Assembly (NCBI GenBank): GCA_946803715.1 | Contig: CAMPET010000232.1 | Coordinates: 56,634 to 90,516 of the forward strand | DNA from: Beroe ovata | Taxonomy: Eukaryota > Ctenophora > Nuda > Beroida > Beroidae | Length of the DNA stretch: 33,883 nucleotides | Reading direction: 5' to 3' | Shown here: piece after piece, positions 18,915-33,864 of the stretch | How the letters are laid out: each line of letters starts with the position of its first letter | Position numbering within the stretch: position 1 is the stretch's first letter | Position numbers and translations under genes: made by a program | The notes under the pieces: generated by a model | Databases searched by the model: none | Told to the model about the DNA's origin: nothing | The model's input: the letters and a program-made list of their open reading frames with translations, nothing else

Positions 18915-21014
18915 ATGATAAACGGATCCCTGGTTAACCGTACCTCCTTCTCTGACAACTTCCCTGAATTAACATGGGGGGAGAGGGGAGCTGTGTTCCT
19001 CTATCTTCTCGGTATACTGGTGACGAGTAGTGTGGGCAACACTTTCGTACTCGTCCTTTCTAAAGATCTCAAGGTGGGTTTATGTTTCCGGATATTACAA
19101 GTTCTTGGGAGTGAATTTACGGTGCATTGAGAATATAGGGAGTATAATTAGTAGTGGTCAGAAGAATATGGGACACTGGTGCTTCACAATTGTCAACAGA
19201 GTGTCAACACAAGCTCTTTTCAGAGTGTGACGAAAGATAGCAAGGGAACCATACTCTTGATCAACATAGCTCTTGTGGACCTTCTCTTCAATGTGTTTCT
19301 AACTCTCCGTGAGTGTGTTCTTGAGATAAGAGATAATGTCGATCTGCAATTAGTGACAGGTATGTATCGAGATGTACATTGAATCTCTGTTGACATTATT
19401 GTCATGTTTGCAGCTATGTTGGTGTCAGTGTTAACGAGAGAATGGGTCTTAGGAACAGGCTATTGTTTCCTTGATGCGGTAAGAAAACATTGCCTCACAT
19501 CTACCCCATGTGTGCAATTCCTCGTATCCATAGCAACAACTGATAATAACTTTGCAGTTTTTCGAGACATATCTCGGTATCTTGGAGATAATGCTGATAC
19601 TGCTGATAACCGTTCACCGGACCCTCGTGATCAAGTTCCCCTTCAAACAACAGCGGATGCTAACCACACGGAAAGTGTACGTTATTCTGGTGATTCTCTA
19701 CATCTTCTGCCTTATTCCCTCCATCATACGGATAGTGGCAACCACACAGGTGAGACAATTCCCCCTCTTTTCGAACTATAGTCCTCTGCTATCTTTGCAA
19801 GGAGGGAGAAATCCCCCTCGTTCTCCCTCTTGTGTGACGATTTGCCGCTCACAAACGCTCAATTACACAATCACACACAATCGTACACAATCACCCACAG
19901 ACACAATCACACACAAGTCACAACACCTCAGCACATGTCCTCCCTCTCTCTCCTTATTAAAAACAACTCCAACACTTGTCTCCCTAACAAACCCCCCCCC
20001 CAGATTATTGGCTACCTGCCAGAGGAGTTGCACTGTGATAACCTGGAAGTGGCTAGCTCTGGTCCCTGGACCCGCATACTCCAAATATCCCTGGTTATCT
20101 ACGCGTTCATCCCAGTGGTGGTAACCGTGGTCCTCTACATCTGGATGATGCTGTTCGCCATGACGAAATCAGAACCGAACAGTTTCCGGTCAGCAAGTTA
20201 CAATCACCGGATAAAAAACGGTGGCGGAACCCAGATGAAAGCGCCGAACAAAGCGCTCCAGACCGTCTCGCTGATAGTCGGTATCTACCTGATATCCATC
20301 TCCATGACGATTATCATCATTATCGTTCGGATAAGATCTCCCAACCTGCCCCATCGGCTCCACCTGGCGTCAATCTGTCTGTGGCTGCTCAACACCGCGG
20401 TTAACCCCATTATCTACGTGTACAACAACCCCATGTTCCGGGCACACCTGCGGAGGCTAATCCTGAGGAAGAGGAAGGAGTACGGGGCTAGTTCCAGTGT
20501 GATGAGTATGAGACGGAGAACAACTCAGCAGAGTATCATGAAGATGGCGTCAAGCACTTTCAGTCGATCCTCCTCCCTCTCCTCCTCCGCTAATGGTGGC
20601 GGAGTGGTGTTGCCGCGGGAGTCGGTGGTGGCAACTATCCCCAAGATGGGCGTGGTCGAGGAGGAGTCCTCGGGTTGTCATGGAGATGACGTGCGGAGGA
20701 GGATGTCTGATAAGTTGGATGTGGGGAATGGGATGTTGGTTTTCTCTGAAATTGAGGAGGGTGATGGAAGTCTGGTGATTCACAATTCCTCATCCTATCA
20801 TCCTCATCTTGGAGATCCATCCTGTGTATTGACTGATCACTCGTGCATCTCGAGTGAGGAATCACGTGTCATCAGTGATGAGTCACGTGTCAGAGCTGAT
20901 GTTGCCATGGAAACGCAGAGGAGTGATGGACTGCCGGATTCCTCGTATAATCCTCAGGATTATTTGGAACAGTCAGTTGATTTAGACTGTCAGGAGGATG
21001 AGAGCAGTTTGTGA
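18915..21014 (+). CDS. Orphan class A (rhodopsin-like) GPCR, 5 exons
   Basis: Plus-strand gene, exons 18915-19073, 19224-19359, 19414-19478, 19558-19749 and 20004-21014, phases 0, 1, 0, 0; 520 residues. The short extracellular N-terminus has N-glycosylation sequons (NGS, NRT). TM1 has GN (41-42). TM2 has the IALVD pattern with the conserved Asp at 72. TM3 has Cys116 and, 25 residues later, Arg141, so the DRY motif reads HRT. The ECL2 Cys is residue 195. TM5 has FIPVVV. TM7 has the canonical NPIIY. TM4 lacks Trp and TM6 lacks CWxP. The C-terminal tail of about 180 residues is Ser-rich and acidic (SSTFSRSSSLSSS), offering phosphorylation sites. The overall look is peptide-receptor-like, but the ligand is unknown. 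An in-frame ATG at 18861 would add 18 Pro/Leu-rich residues; I prefer 18915 because the upstream ATG lies in the duplicated C-rich tract. Confidence 0.85.
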
Positions 21015-21458
21015 AATGGGGGAGATACCAGCTACTTCCTCAGCTTTCTCTTTATTCCACCTTAATGGACATTCCCTCATGGATCCTCGCACGGATCTAG
21101 ATTCTAGCTGTGCTGTATGTTTATAGTTGTCGAATGTCGCTGACTGTTTAACCCACTCCATTGTGGGTTCAATATGATATCTGTATTGAATTTCATTTGT
21201 TCACATTTCTCACATGCCTCATGTCAATGTAGAACTACATTTTCCCATGTCTTTCACGAATGACTTTTACACTCTGTTACACTCACACTATAATCATTCT
21301 TCATATTCCATAGCCGATAATGATAAGTGATATCGCAACATCATAATATGTGTGTCTGATAATCAGTCCAAAATGATAAACATGGTGAAATCTGTGAGAC
21401 GATGTATGGGTCACGTGGCCAGCAACAGCCAACGGGAGGACAGATCGATGTATCGCAG

Positions 21459-21529
21459 CCAATCAGCGATGAAAAGACGGTGTTGCTCTCGACCAATCAC
21501 CGCGCAGGAATCATCCTCGCTTGTCCAAT
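21459..21529. promoter_or_regulatory. Triple CCAAT (NF-Y-type) array ahead of alpha-tubulin
   Basis: CCAAT occurs at 21459, 21493 and 21525, about three helical turns apart (34 and 32 bp), in contexts agccaatcagcg, gaccaatcaccg and gtccaatgag. An E-box cacgtg lies just upstream (21413). Spaced CCAAT arrays of this kind are typical NF-Y targets in vertebrate promoters. Here they sit 130-200 bp from the tubulin start codon. Confidence 0.55.
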
Positions 21530-21655
21530 GAGAAGGTTGTTTTGAAATTCTGATATCACAGATTATTCTGAGATTATCAGATATTCATTTCATTTCTCTT
21601 TTAATTGTTTGATTAGGTCGTAACTCTCTTTCTCAAATCATCTTCTATCGTCGAC

Positions 21656-24925
<3,270 letters not shown>

Positions 24926-24942
24926 GCTGCTCCATAATATGA

Positions 24943-25386
24943 AGCTCTCAATCCTGTGTTGGTTTTGCTACACTCGTGCTATTATAGTATTAGTATTATC
25001 TTGTTCAATTGAATTGATGAACTCTACATTCGAAAGTTGAAACCTTAACCGGTGTCTACAGTCTAACTGAAACTCTAAGTTGATGACAATCCTCGGCCTC
25101 GTGGTCAAACTCGAACTGATCGACGTCTAAGCTGTCTTGATCTTCCTTATTCTATACAGCTTCCCCGCAGTTTTTAAAGGCGGTGTCCAATTTCCTGCGT
25201 CAAATTTGCGCCTGTTTTTTGATCGGACCGCGCTACGCGCTAGCTGTAAGTGTGATACTAATAATCTCAAATCTGATCTCGTGCGGCGCGCGCATGAAAT
25301 GCAGAATGGTGAAGCTGAAGCATTGCATCTGCATCGCATTTATTTAGTGACAATCAAGCAAGAAACAGTGGACAGATAACATCCGG
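24943..25386. repeat. Direct repeat copy 1 (tubulin 3' flank)
   Basis: Begins just after the tubulin stop codon, in its presumed 3' UTR, at gctctcaatcctgtgttggt and ends at a single N (25387). The same segment with scattered substitutions and indels recurs at 26210-26631. No coding exon recognised. Confidence 0.85.
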
Positions 25387-25387
25387 C

Positions 25388-26208
25388 NCTTGTGGTGGCG
25401 TCATAATACTGTTTGCGATATGGCTGCTGTATGTGTAGGGTGACAGTGTTGAGATAGTTAATAGCTATGTATTCAAAATTGGATGTAGGCCGTATTATTA
25501 ATGGGAGATAGGTATGTTATTTTCAATGCAAAAATATGATCACTCCCAGAGACTTATCGGCGTAGTGGGTCAGGCCTGCTGCCTGCATCACATGCCCACC
25601 GCGTCGTGTCCTGAGAGTGACGTCATTTCACTCTGATACTCGATTCACTCTTATTACTTTCATCTGTATGATGGAGTAGAGCTATAAATGGTGTAGGTGA
25701 AATCTCCCGGATAGCAATTGGACAGTGTAACGTGATCGTGTGGTTGGTGACAGCGTTGAGAAAGTGGTATGTGCGAGATGGGATGTGGCAGTGAAAAATT
25801 TCGGTGGTTGCCATGGAAAAACAGCGATGATGCTGTGCTGTGCTGTGAAAGAAAGACTAGTTGTGTTTATGCTTGTGGCTGTTTTGTGGTCTGAAGGCGG
25901 ATTCTAGTAGACCTCCTTAAACCCTAAATATCATGTACGAAGATGAGGGCATTTTCTCAATGATGTTTTGTACAATCGCGATATTCAATTTCTTGAAGCT
26001 CGGCTTGGTATGGGTGGGAATGGTTCCATCGCGACATTTATAGTTGACATACCCTTCCATGATCGCCCTGATGCCGCTTTTTTGTTTGGAAAATAACGAG
26101 TCTATGTAGTATGTGTGTTTTGGTGGCGAACCCCCACACAAGGGAGCAGTAGTTTAGGTGTGATTCCACAAAGCTGTGGCAAATTTGCAGTCGCGTTTTC
26201 ATTGGGAC
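25388..26208. other. Island bounded by single Ns, no gene recognised
   Basis: 821 bp between isolated Ns at 25387 and 26209. It has only short open frames on both strands (the largest about 60-75 codons), none with a recognisable pattern. The flanking repeats suggest it is a separately assembled contig placed between two haplotype copies. Confidence 0.6.
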
Positions 26209-26209
26209 N

Positions 26210-26631
26210 GCTCTCAATCCTGTGTTGGTTTTGCTACACTCGTGCTATTATAGTATTATCTTGTTCAATTGAATTGATGAAATCTACTTACATTCGAAAG
26301 TTGAAACCTTAACCGGTGTCTACAGTCTAAGTTATAAGTTGATGACAATCTTCGGCCTCGTGGTTAAAGTCAAACTAATCGACGTCTAAGCTGTCTTCCT
26401 TATACTATACAGTTTCCCCGCAGTTTTAAAGCGATGTCCACTTTCCTGCGTCAAATTTGCACTTTTTTTTATCGGACCGCGCTACACGCTAGCTGTAATA
26501 ATCTGATCTCGTGCAATGCGCGGCGTGCGCATGAATTGCTTATAGTTATGCAGAATGGTGAATCATCTGCATCGCGTTGTTTCATGTTTTATAGTGACAT
26601 TCAAACAAGAAACAGTGGACAGATAACATCC
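26210..26631. repeat. Direct repeat copy 2 of the tubulin 3' flank
   Basis: Starts right after a single N with gctctcaatcctgtgttggt and runs to cagtggacagataacatccg, matching 24943-25386 with small indels (for example a shorter ttatagtatta block and changed tgtaataat segment). It is either an older duplication or the other allele. Confidence 0.85.
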
Positions 26632-27563
26632 GACAATTGTAGGGTTTTTCCATTTTCCCTACCGTTGACGCCGCACGCAATTCAATCATAATCATCGGCA
26701 AGTCCTGTACTGCACACGTTGCGCGCCCCTGTTCTACTCAGTGAACTGAAAAGTCGTAGGAAGGAGTGCGGAGTATTTGGGTCACGCAGCGCGCGCGCGT
26801 AGTATTTGGGTCACGCAGCGCGGGAACAGCAAGTCCGCTTGTAAGATTTCTCCCTACCCAGTACCAGTACCCTTGTAGGATTTCACCCTACCCTTGCTGG
26901 CGGGATTTTATCCCTGGCAAGATTTGAAATGACAATTGCGCGGCGCGGGCGCCGACGGTAGGCAAAAACCCTACAACAAGGGTGCGCTCAAAAAGGAATC
27001 AATGAACATGAATAGAATCACGAATCAATTTATACAAGTCCCTTTTATTTGATGCAGTGCGCATCTGCCTGGGATACAATCAGCATTTAGGTGGCAAGTT
27101 TGGCTGTCGATGATAGCCCCTGTCGAGAATTTCATTGCGCGCGCGCCGCAAATCATTCTCTCGCTGTCGCTCGCCGCTTCGCGGCTCGCGTCAGCTGGGC
27201 CTAGCATCGCCAGGCAAGTGGCAAGTGTGTTCCAGCGCGCGTCGCGGGACTCTAATTGAATGATTATGGAAAAGCGCGCAAGAATAGGGAACGCCGCGCG
27301 AAAATCTTTCTCAACTACGAATAACTTTGCAGTTTGTTAAAATTTGCCATTCGCGAAGAGTACCGGATCGAGTGTTCAGTATTTTGCGGTTATACTTTTT
27401 GTCACTGTCACCGTGTAGCACATCGCTATCTTGGTAACTTGTCATCCCAGTTCTGCCTACTACTGACATTTGACAGTCAATTTATTGACGGCCATATTGT
27501 TTCATCACAGCGATAGATAGTAACTTTCTACCCCATTTAGCCTAGTCCAACCACATCAGAAAT
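26632..27563. other. Upstream region of the ADP/ATP carrier gene
   Basis: CpG/GCGC-rich stretch with repeated gcgcgc runs. A tandem copy of agtatttgggtcacgcagcg occurs at 26772-26793 and 26801-26822. Related ttgtaggatttcaccctacc blocks lie near 26860-26900. It probably contains the promoter of the carrier gene; no exon recognised. Confidence 0.5.
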
Positions 27564-29979
27564 ATGGCTGATTACAAGCTTAATTTCGCTGAGGAATTTG
27601 CCTTGTCTGGTGTCGCCGCTGTCGTCTCGAAGGTAAGATAAAACTCTCCATCGTACTTAACAACTTGAGATTGTTTTCCACCTTCTTAAACACTGTGTTT
27701 CATCACTGATCCTTCTTTCAGACCGCTGCCGCTCCCATCGAGCGAGTCAAGCTGCTGGTCCAGAACCAAGATGAGATGATAAAGCAGGGCAGGTTGGACA
27801 AACCTTACAAGGGTGTCATCGATTGTACCGCCAGGACTTTCCAGTGAGTTTTACCTGTTATCTGCCTGATTCACGAATACATTTCGCCCTTTCATGTTCA
27901 ACACACGTGTCTAACTTATGATTATCTCTTCAGGAGCGAGGGTCTCTACCCATTCTGGAGGGGAAACTTGGCTAACTGTCTCCGATACTTCCCCACCCAG
28001 GCTCTCAACTTCGCTTTCAAGGGTCAGATCAAGCGAATGTTCGCCGTTTCCAAGGATGCTTCATACGGTAAGCTATTCTCACATGATAGCCCCTTATAAA
28101 AGATCAGTCAGGCGAACACTGTGGAGATCCGGAGATTCGAAACCGTGGTGTTCCGTACAGAGTAGAAGTTGATCACCTTAACATTGATTACCGCAGCCAC
28201 CAAGATGAGTGCTAACATCGCTAGTGGTGGTGTTGCCGGGTCTCTATCTCTCTGTTTTGTCTACTCTCTCGACTACGCTCGAACACGTCTCGCCAACGAC
28301 GCTAAAGTCGCCGGAAAGGTAAGTACAGTTTTGATGTGTGTCATAATATCAGCAGCACATTGCCAGTGTCATTAGCTTGTCAACAAGTCGTGTTGGAATA
28401 TTTTTGTTGCCGGAAATCCCCCTGCATTCTTCACACACACATACACTTCGTGTCTCAAACAGCACCGTTTTGATTAGGACGGAGTTGCTACTAGACAGTA
28501 CAACGGTTTGGTCGATGTCTACAAGAAGACTCTGAAGAGTGATGGTATTGGTGGACTCTACAGAGGGTAAGATAATTACCACCATAGAGTAACTACTACT
28601 ATAGGTAGTTACTCGCAATACTAAACCTCCAGGCACTGACACTCCTGTCATTTATAGAAGTTTGTCATACCCCCTGACACCCCATTCAGTCACATGTTCA
28701 TCCTCTTATTCCTCCCCTTACCCCCCTCTCCCCCNCCCCCTCTCCCCTCTTAACCCCCCTTCCTTCTATCCGCTCAGATTCGTCATCTCGTGTGTCGGAA
28801 TCTTCGTGTACCGGGGCCTGTACTTCGGTATCTACGACAGTGTCGTGCCGATGCTCGGTGACGATGCAGGCTTCATGCTGAGGTTCCTGCTCGGTTACAC
28901 CGTTACAGTTTCCGCCGGACTCGCTTCCTACCCCATCGACACAGTCAGACGTAGGATGATGATGACCAGCGGTACCGCTGTTAAATACAACGGATCCATC
29001 GATTGTACCATGCAGGTATGTATGTAAATCCCTACAGCTACCTCAGATACTGCGATATGCTCCTTGGCTTGAACCAAATACCTAGTCCAATAGACTGTGT
29101 GTTTCAGTGGATGGATAATAGGTAGAACAGTTACACGGTTTCCATGGTCGTATGTAGAATATAGCTATGTAGAACACATTTGTTCTAAAAATACCATGCT
29201 TGTGAAGCGACACACACACACATAGCGCAGTTAGCCGGATTTGTTCTAGAATATTCTCCATGGTCTCCATGGTTTTTACTGTACAGGAAAGTGAGCAGTA
29301 CAATATATATGTGCTTGCTATTGGGCATGCAAGCATACTGGTCAAACATATTCCTTGTAACGATGCTTGCTTCCTGCTTGCTGCAACTCTCTGTTAAAAC
29401 TTGTTTTAAGCTTGTTAAGAGAGTGTACACGAATGAAGTGAAGGCTAGGCTATGATTGAAATGGATTGCTGATAGGTGTAAAGTAACATAGTTTATACGA
29501 ATAAAGCGCGAAGCCACTAAATTGTGATGACACATTGAGTGTAATATCAATTGCGGTAGCCTGATTTCGTATTACCACGAGTACTGAGCAATGTATACTT
29601 GTAGTGTAATTGTACTAACTTAACCTGTCGAGATGTTTTCACGCACAGTGCTCAATGCTCAGACTAGCAAACACAGTTTGCTCTATGTTCAGCTCTATAT
29701 GGCCCAAATAATATGCTGATTTCCATGGAATTAGTCCCCATAGTATTACCAATAGAGCTACAACTCATGCGGTCGTCATGGAAATGTTGCTATGACAACC
29801 CCTGCACCGCGTTGCTAAGCAACACTCCCCAGGTTATCAAGAACGAGGGAGTGCTCTCCCTGTTCAAGGGAGCCGGAGCTAACATCCTGAGAGGTGTTGC
29901 CGGTGCTGGTGTTCTCTCTGGATTCGATATTGTCAAGAAGAAGTACATTGCTTTCCGTGTGGGAGGCAAGAAATACTAG
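27564..29979 (+). CDS. Mitochondrial ADP/ATP carrier (adenine nucleotide translocase), 7 exons
   Basis: Exons 27564-27632, 27722-27843, 27934-28067, 28197-28318, 28478-28566, 28778-29015 and 29833-29979 join in consistent phases (0, 2, 1, 0, 2, 0) to 306 residues, the family's usual size. The protein exchanges cytosolic ADP for matrix ATP across the inner mitochondrial membrane. All three mitochondrial carrier signatures are visible: APIERVK in repeat 1, [10 protein letters not shown] in repeat 2 and YPIDTVRRR in repeat 3. The nucleotide-carrier hallmark RRRMMM is intact. The N-terminus [16 protein letters not shown] has no cleavable presequence, as usual. Intron 6 (29016-29832) is the largest and ends with an X-box-like 14-mer and a gttgctaagcaac palindrome just before the acceptor. 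A single N lies in intron 5 (28735). No frame damage seen. Confidence 0.97.
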
Positions 29980-31950
29980 ACACTCTAGTATGATAGATGT
30001 TACACTATGATATATGCAAATGTGTGAACTCGCAATTTTATCCCATATATTTGTATCTCGATCTTACCCCCCTCCCTCTCCCCTACATGTACTGTGTGAG
30101 AGTGAGAACAATCCTTTAGCTACGATGACACCACTAATTTATTATTATTGCCGATATAGCAAAACTGTCAGGAACTCTATAGAACTGTAGCTTGTTCTTC
30201 CTTCCCCATCGGCTTCCGTTGATTTGTTTTTCAATCATCGTGATTGATTCACGACAAATCGATATCTCCCCCTTCCCCAAAGCCGATATGAGATTTTATC
30301 AAAAAGAAAAACCCGATTATTAGCCAAGTTCCTGTCTCTTGTTCCGTGTTAATAGTTTTGAATTTTTGGTATGAATTTGCGTCCATTCCTTCTTTTACAC
30401 AACACAATCTCGTGATTACGTTTTTTCTAGAAAGTGCAATAAAATTACACATTCTGGCGTGCCCCTTATTTAATCAGTTCCTCCGGACTTTGTTACGTCA
30501 CATGAAAACACATCTTGCAGATTATCACACAGCCTGCCATGTCACTTGTCAGAAAATGCAACTCTCATTCACGCTTGATAGTCAATACGATGGTTTACGT
30601 ATGTAGATAGAATTCTAGTCCTATTCTATTCGAGCACAGTCTCAGTGCCTTAATCTAATCACCAGGGTATGTGTAAGTTGAATATCAAGTTACATAAGTT
30701 ACACGCACACTCAGTGGTATGATAGCTTTTTGCCGGATTCTAGATAATTTCTTATCGCTGATGTTGATAACATGCGATGCATCTCGTTCTCTAGAACCGT
30801 GCACGAATTAGGCTGCAGCTATTATAGATGGCAAGCAAGGAGTTAAAATGAGCATTTTGCACTTGAAATATCATTGGAGATTAGTGCACGATGGTAGCGA
30901 GGATAGCTTCTAGAAATTAGCTACAGTTTTCATGAAATTCAAACTCGGTTAGAGAGTAAAGTTAAAACGTATTTCAAGACCGTACGTGGCAAGCTAGAAT
31001 CACGTATTTTGTGCCACTTGTACGTATAGGAGTGACTTTTCGCGCGCGTTGCAATATCCATGATGCAGAAAACAAAATGTGAGCATTTCAAAGAGTTTTT
31101 TATGCCGCGCGCGATAGAAGTTAGGAATACCGAATTTTCTCGACCCATTCCATTCCCGTCATATAAGGATCCCGCTAATCAAATGATAAACCGATTATAG
31201 GCAAGACTGGAATGCTACATTCACAAAGGAATATCCCTGATGATAACAGGAATTCTTGGATGAGTCAACTATAATGAGGTGTGGCTATATTCTGGTTGTT
31301 GGTGCGCGCAGCGCGCGTTAACTCCACAAATTTTCATTCATCACTGAAGATTCATCACTGAAGTGGAGATTATGATAACTGAGTGGAGATTACCACTGAA
31401 GATTATTTATCATTACAGAAATACGATGCTTTCATTCAGTTCAATATTCAAGTCAAACAAAACAGTACATTCACAATAACATGTCTTCAAATGTAGCCAA
31501 GTCTCAGGTAAATACTGAGGTATCGAGCAAAGATTAATAAAATCTACAAGTAGCTCAAACTCGAATCAGAAGATTCGAGGCATTCTCCAGCAGTAAGGTA
31601 GGTATAGATAGGTCAATTTTCACGTACTCAAATGACTGCCAATCACAAACTTTTCATCTTCCATCAAATGCCATTTGATCTCCTAAAAACACCATGCAAA
31701 TAATGCATCATATTATTCGAGCAAAACATCTCAGTTAATCAAAATTCATCAAATATAAATAAGGTTATAAAACTTGTAAAATAAGTTTATTACAACAGTT
31801 CATATAAATTCATGGTCTGTGAGCTATATCACATTGAGTCACATTCAGCCCGGGACCAGAACATTCGTCACCATGATATACGTCATCAATTTCGTCAAAT
31901 CCTCATTTCCTCAAATTTCAGTTCTCGGCGAAGATTCCACCGCTGTGGGA
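29980..31950. other. Intergenic, no gene recognised
   Basis: About 2 kb with short overlapping open frames only. An aataaa lies at 30438, 460 bp past the carrier stop, a distant candidate polyadenylation signal. Scattered gcgcgc motifs occur at 31040-31320. Confidence 0.5.
31786..31791 (-). terminator. Candidate polyadenylation signal of the LRR gene
   Basis: AATAAA on the minus strand, about 160 bp past the stop codon of the leucine-rich-repeat gene. Confidence 0.45.
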
Positions 31951-33123
31951 TCAGGACTTTTCTTCACACAGATCGACTGGAGATCTTGGTGGTTTGTCAG
32001 GTCCCTGGCAATTAATCTTCACGATGCTGCTGAATAGCTTGTTGCTCGTGATACTCTGAAAAGAGTGAGATATTACTAGTTACTAAGCAACAAATCATAG
32101 CATCATACAGCAGTAGTAACAAAATTATGACTCCAACAAAATTCTGCGCAAGGTTTTTTCACTCACCCTGATGGCTGCGTTGTAGCGGTCCTCGAAGTTT
32201 TGGTTGCAAGTGAAGGAGAAGGAGTAGTTGAGGGTCAGGGTCTTTAGGTCTTTGCATGAGCCTGCAACAGGATTGATCAGTGGAAAGGGTACTAATTGTT
32301 ATTATGCATTTAAATTATTCATTTGAGATACGTTCCCGATACAATACAGTCTGGAGTAGCTCTCACAGTGTCCTCATTACTCACACAAAATGAAGAGCAG
32401 AGCACGTGGTGTGATGTAAGTGTCGGTGAATGTGAGATTCACCAGGAATTCTGCACTGCCCAACACTCCCTTGACATGGTAGCTGTGAACACTGGCTCCT
32501 CCAGCCACGTGTAGATTACACACGTTAGGGAACCACTCAACTGTTAGGGAGATGTGTGTTAGTCACAGCAAAAACAGTGCGTCCCCAAACAGCACACAAA
32601 CTGACGGACGGGAGTAGCTTACCTATGTTTCCAATCTCATCGACTCGCAGTCCTCCTGCATTGAATTTCAGACATTTCACTGAGTCAAACTCGTAAAACT
32701 GGTGCGGATTGATGCCCCTGAGAGAATGTCAAGTATTGGGAATCTATGATTCATCAACTGGTGAAACTGAAAACATTATTGTATTGTGATGGCCACAATT
32801 TGACATACCACAGCTTGACCTACCTTGTGCTCCCAATGCTGACACAAGTCAGTTGATGGAGATTGTTAGAAATAGAATCCAGATGTGAGTCGAGCACTTT
32901 ATCGCCAACATGGAATCTTGTGAGATTGGTACAGTGTGTGACTGCACTTTCTACCAATCTGAAACAACAGGTAGAAGTAAAATTAGCAGGGATAGTTCAT
33001 CAGGAGTTATCAAGCTCATCATGTAGCTCAACTCACAAATTATCATCTGAGTTAGAATGGAGGTAGAGCGCTCTGAGAGATGCAGACATTGATGTGTACA
33101 GATTCTTCAGCTCTGTTCGCAAA
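31951..33123 (-). CDS. Leucine-rich-repeat protein, 3' part (6 exons seen)
   Basis: Minus-strand exons 33037-33123, 32824-32958, 32623-32717, 32385-32540, 32167-32261 and 31951-32055 join in exact phase, with donors gtgagt, gtaggt, gtaagc, gtgagt and gtgagt, giving about 222 residues to the stop. The product shows irregular leucine-rich repeats of the amphipathic F-box/FBXL or RNI style: SLRALYLHSN, CTNLTRFHVG, VKCLKFNAGG, FPNVCNLHVAGG, FLVNLTFTDT, CKDLKTLTLNYS and FSSIVKINCQG, spaced about 25-35 residues. The C-terminus is short and polar (DLCEEKS). The first exon seen begins in phase 2, so at least one upstream exon is missing. None is evident in 33124-33883, so it probably lies beyond the window. 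An F-box or other N-terminal domain cannot be assessed. Function unknown. Confidence 0.75.
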
Positions 33124-33819
33124 CTGAAATGTACAGAACATGAATCACGAAATAGTGGCATTTCATGTGATTGGAATTTGAAAATCGCGCGAAATTTGCT
33201 GCGCGCGTCACGCCAAATGTTATGGTGAGTGCTGCATTTTCATACTTTACTTGCGCACAGCGCGCAAATACGAGCGAGAGCTGCAAATTTGACATACCAC
33301 AGTTTGCATGTTCGCGATCAGATTTAACCAATTCTAAGTAAATGCATGTGCGATTTCATCTTTCAAAAACACCCGGTTCAATGAAATTCCATGTACTGTA
33401 TGGAAAAATGCATGGTTTAGGCCAGTTCTTTGCATTGCAGTTTACAATGAAGAAAGATAGCCTAATCGCTGAGCACATTCCAATCTATGTATTCCGTTTT
33501 TACAACAAAATACACGGGACGTATTATACATTTCATAGTCACTGTTATAAGAAAGTGGTTAGCGAAGAACATTTCCTTTTTTAGCCGCGAAATATCTAAC
33601 AGTAATTGTACTGGTCTGTTCAGTGATCATTCATTCCTTTATTCGGTAAAATCAGTATTGCCGATTTTAGCGATGTTACACACATACACACACATACATA
33701 ACACTATAGTTACTGTACTAAGAATTATTAACACTGCAGCGCAGGAGTTGACAATGAAGCCATCAAAATATCAACCAAATCCGATTCTTTTATTATTTGT
33801 GATCTGGAATGGGCCGTGT

Positions 33820-33864
<45 letters not shown>

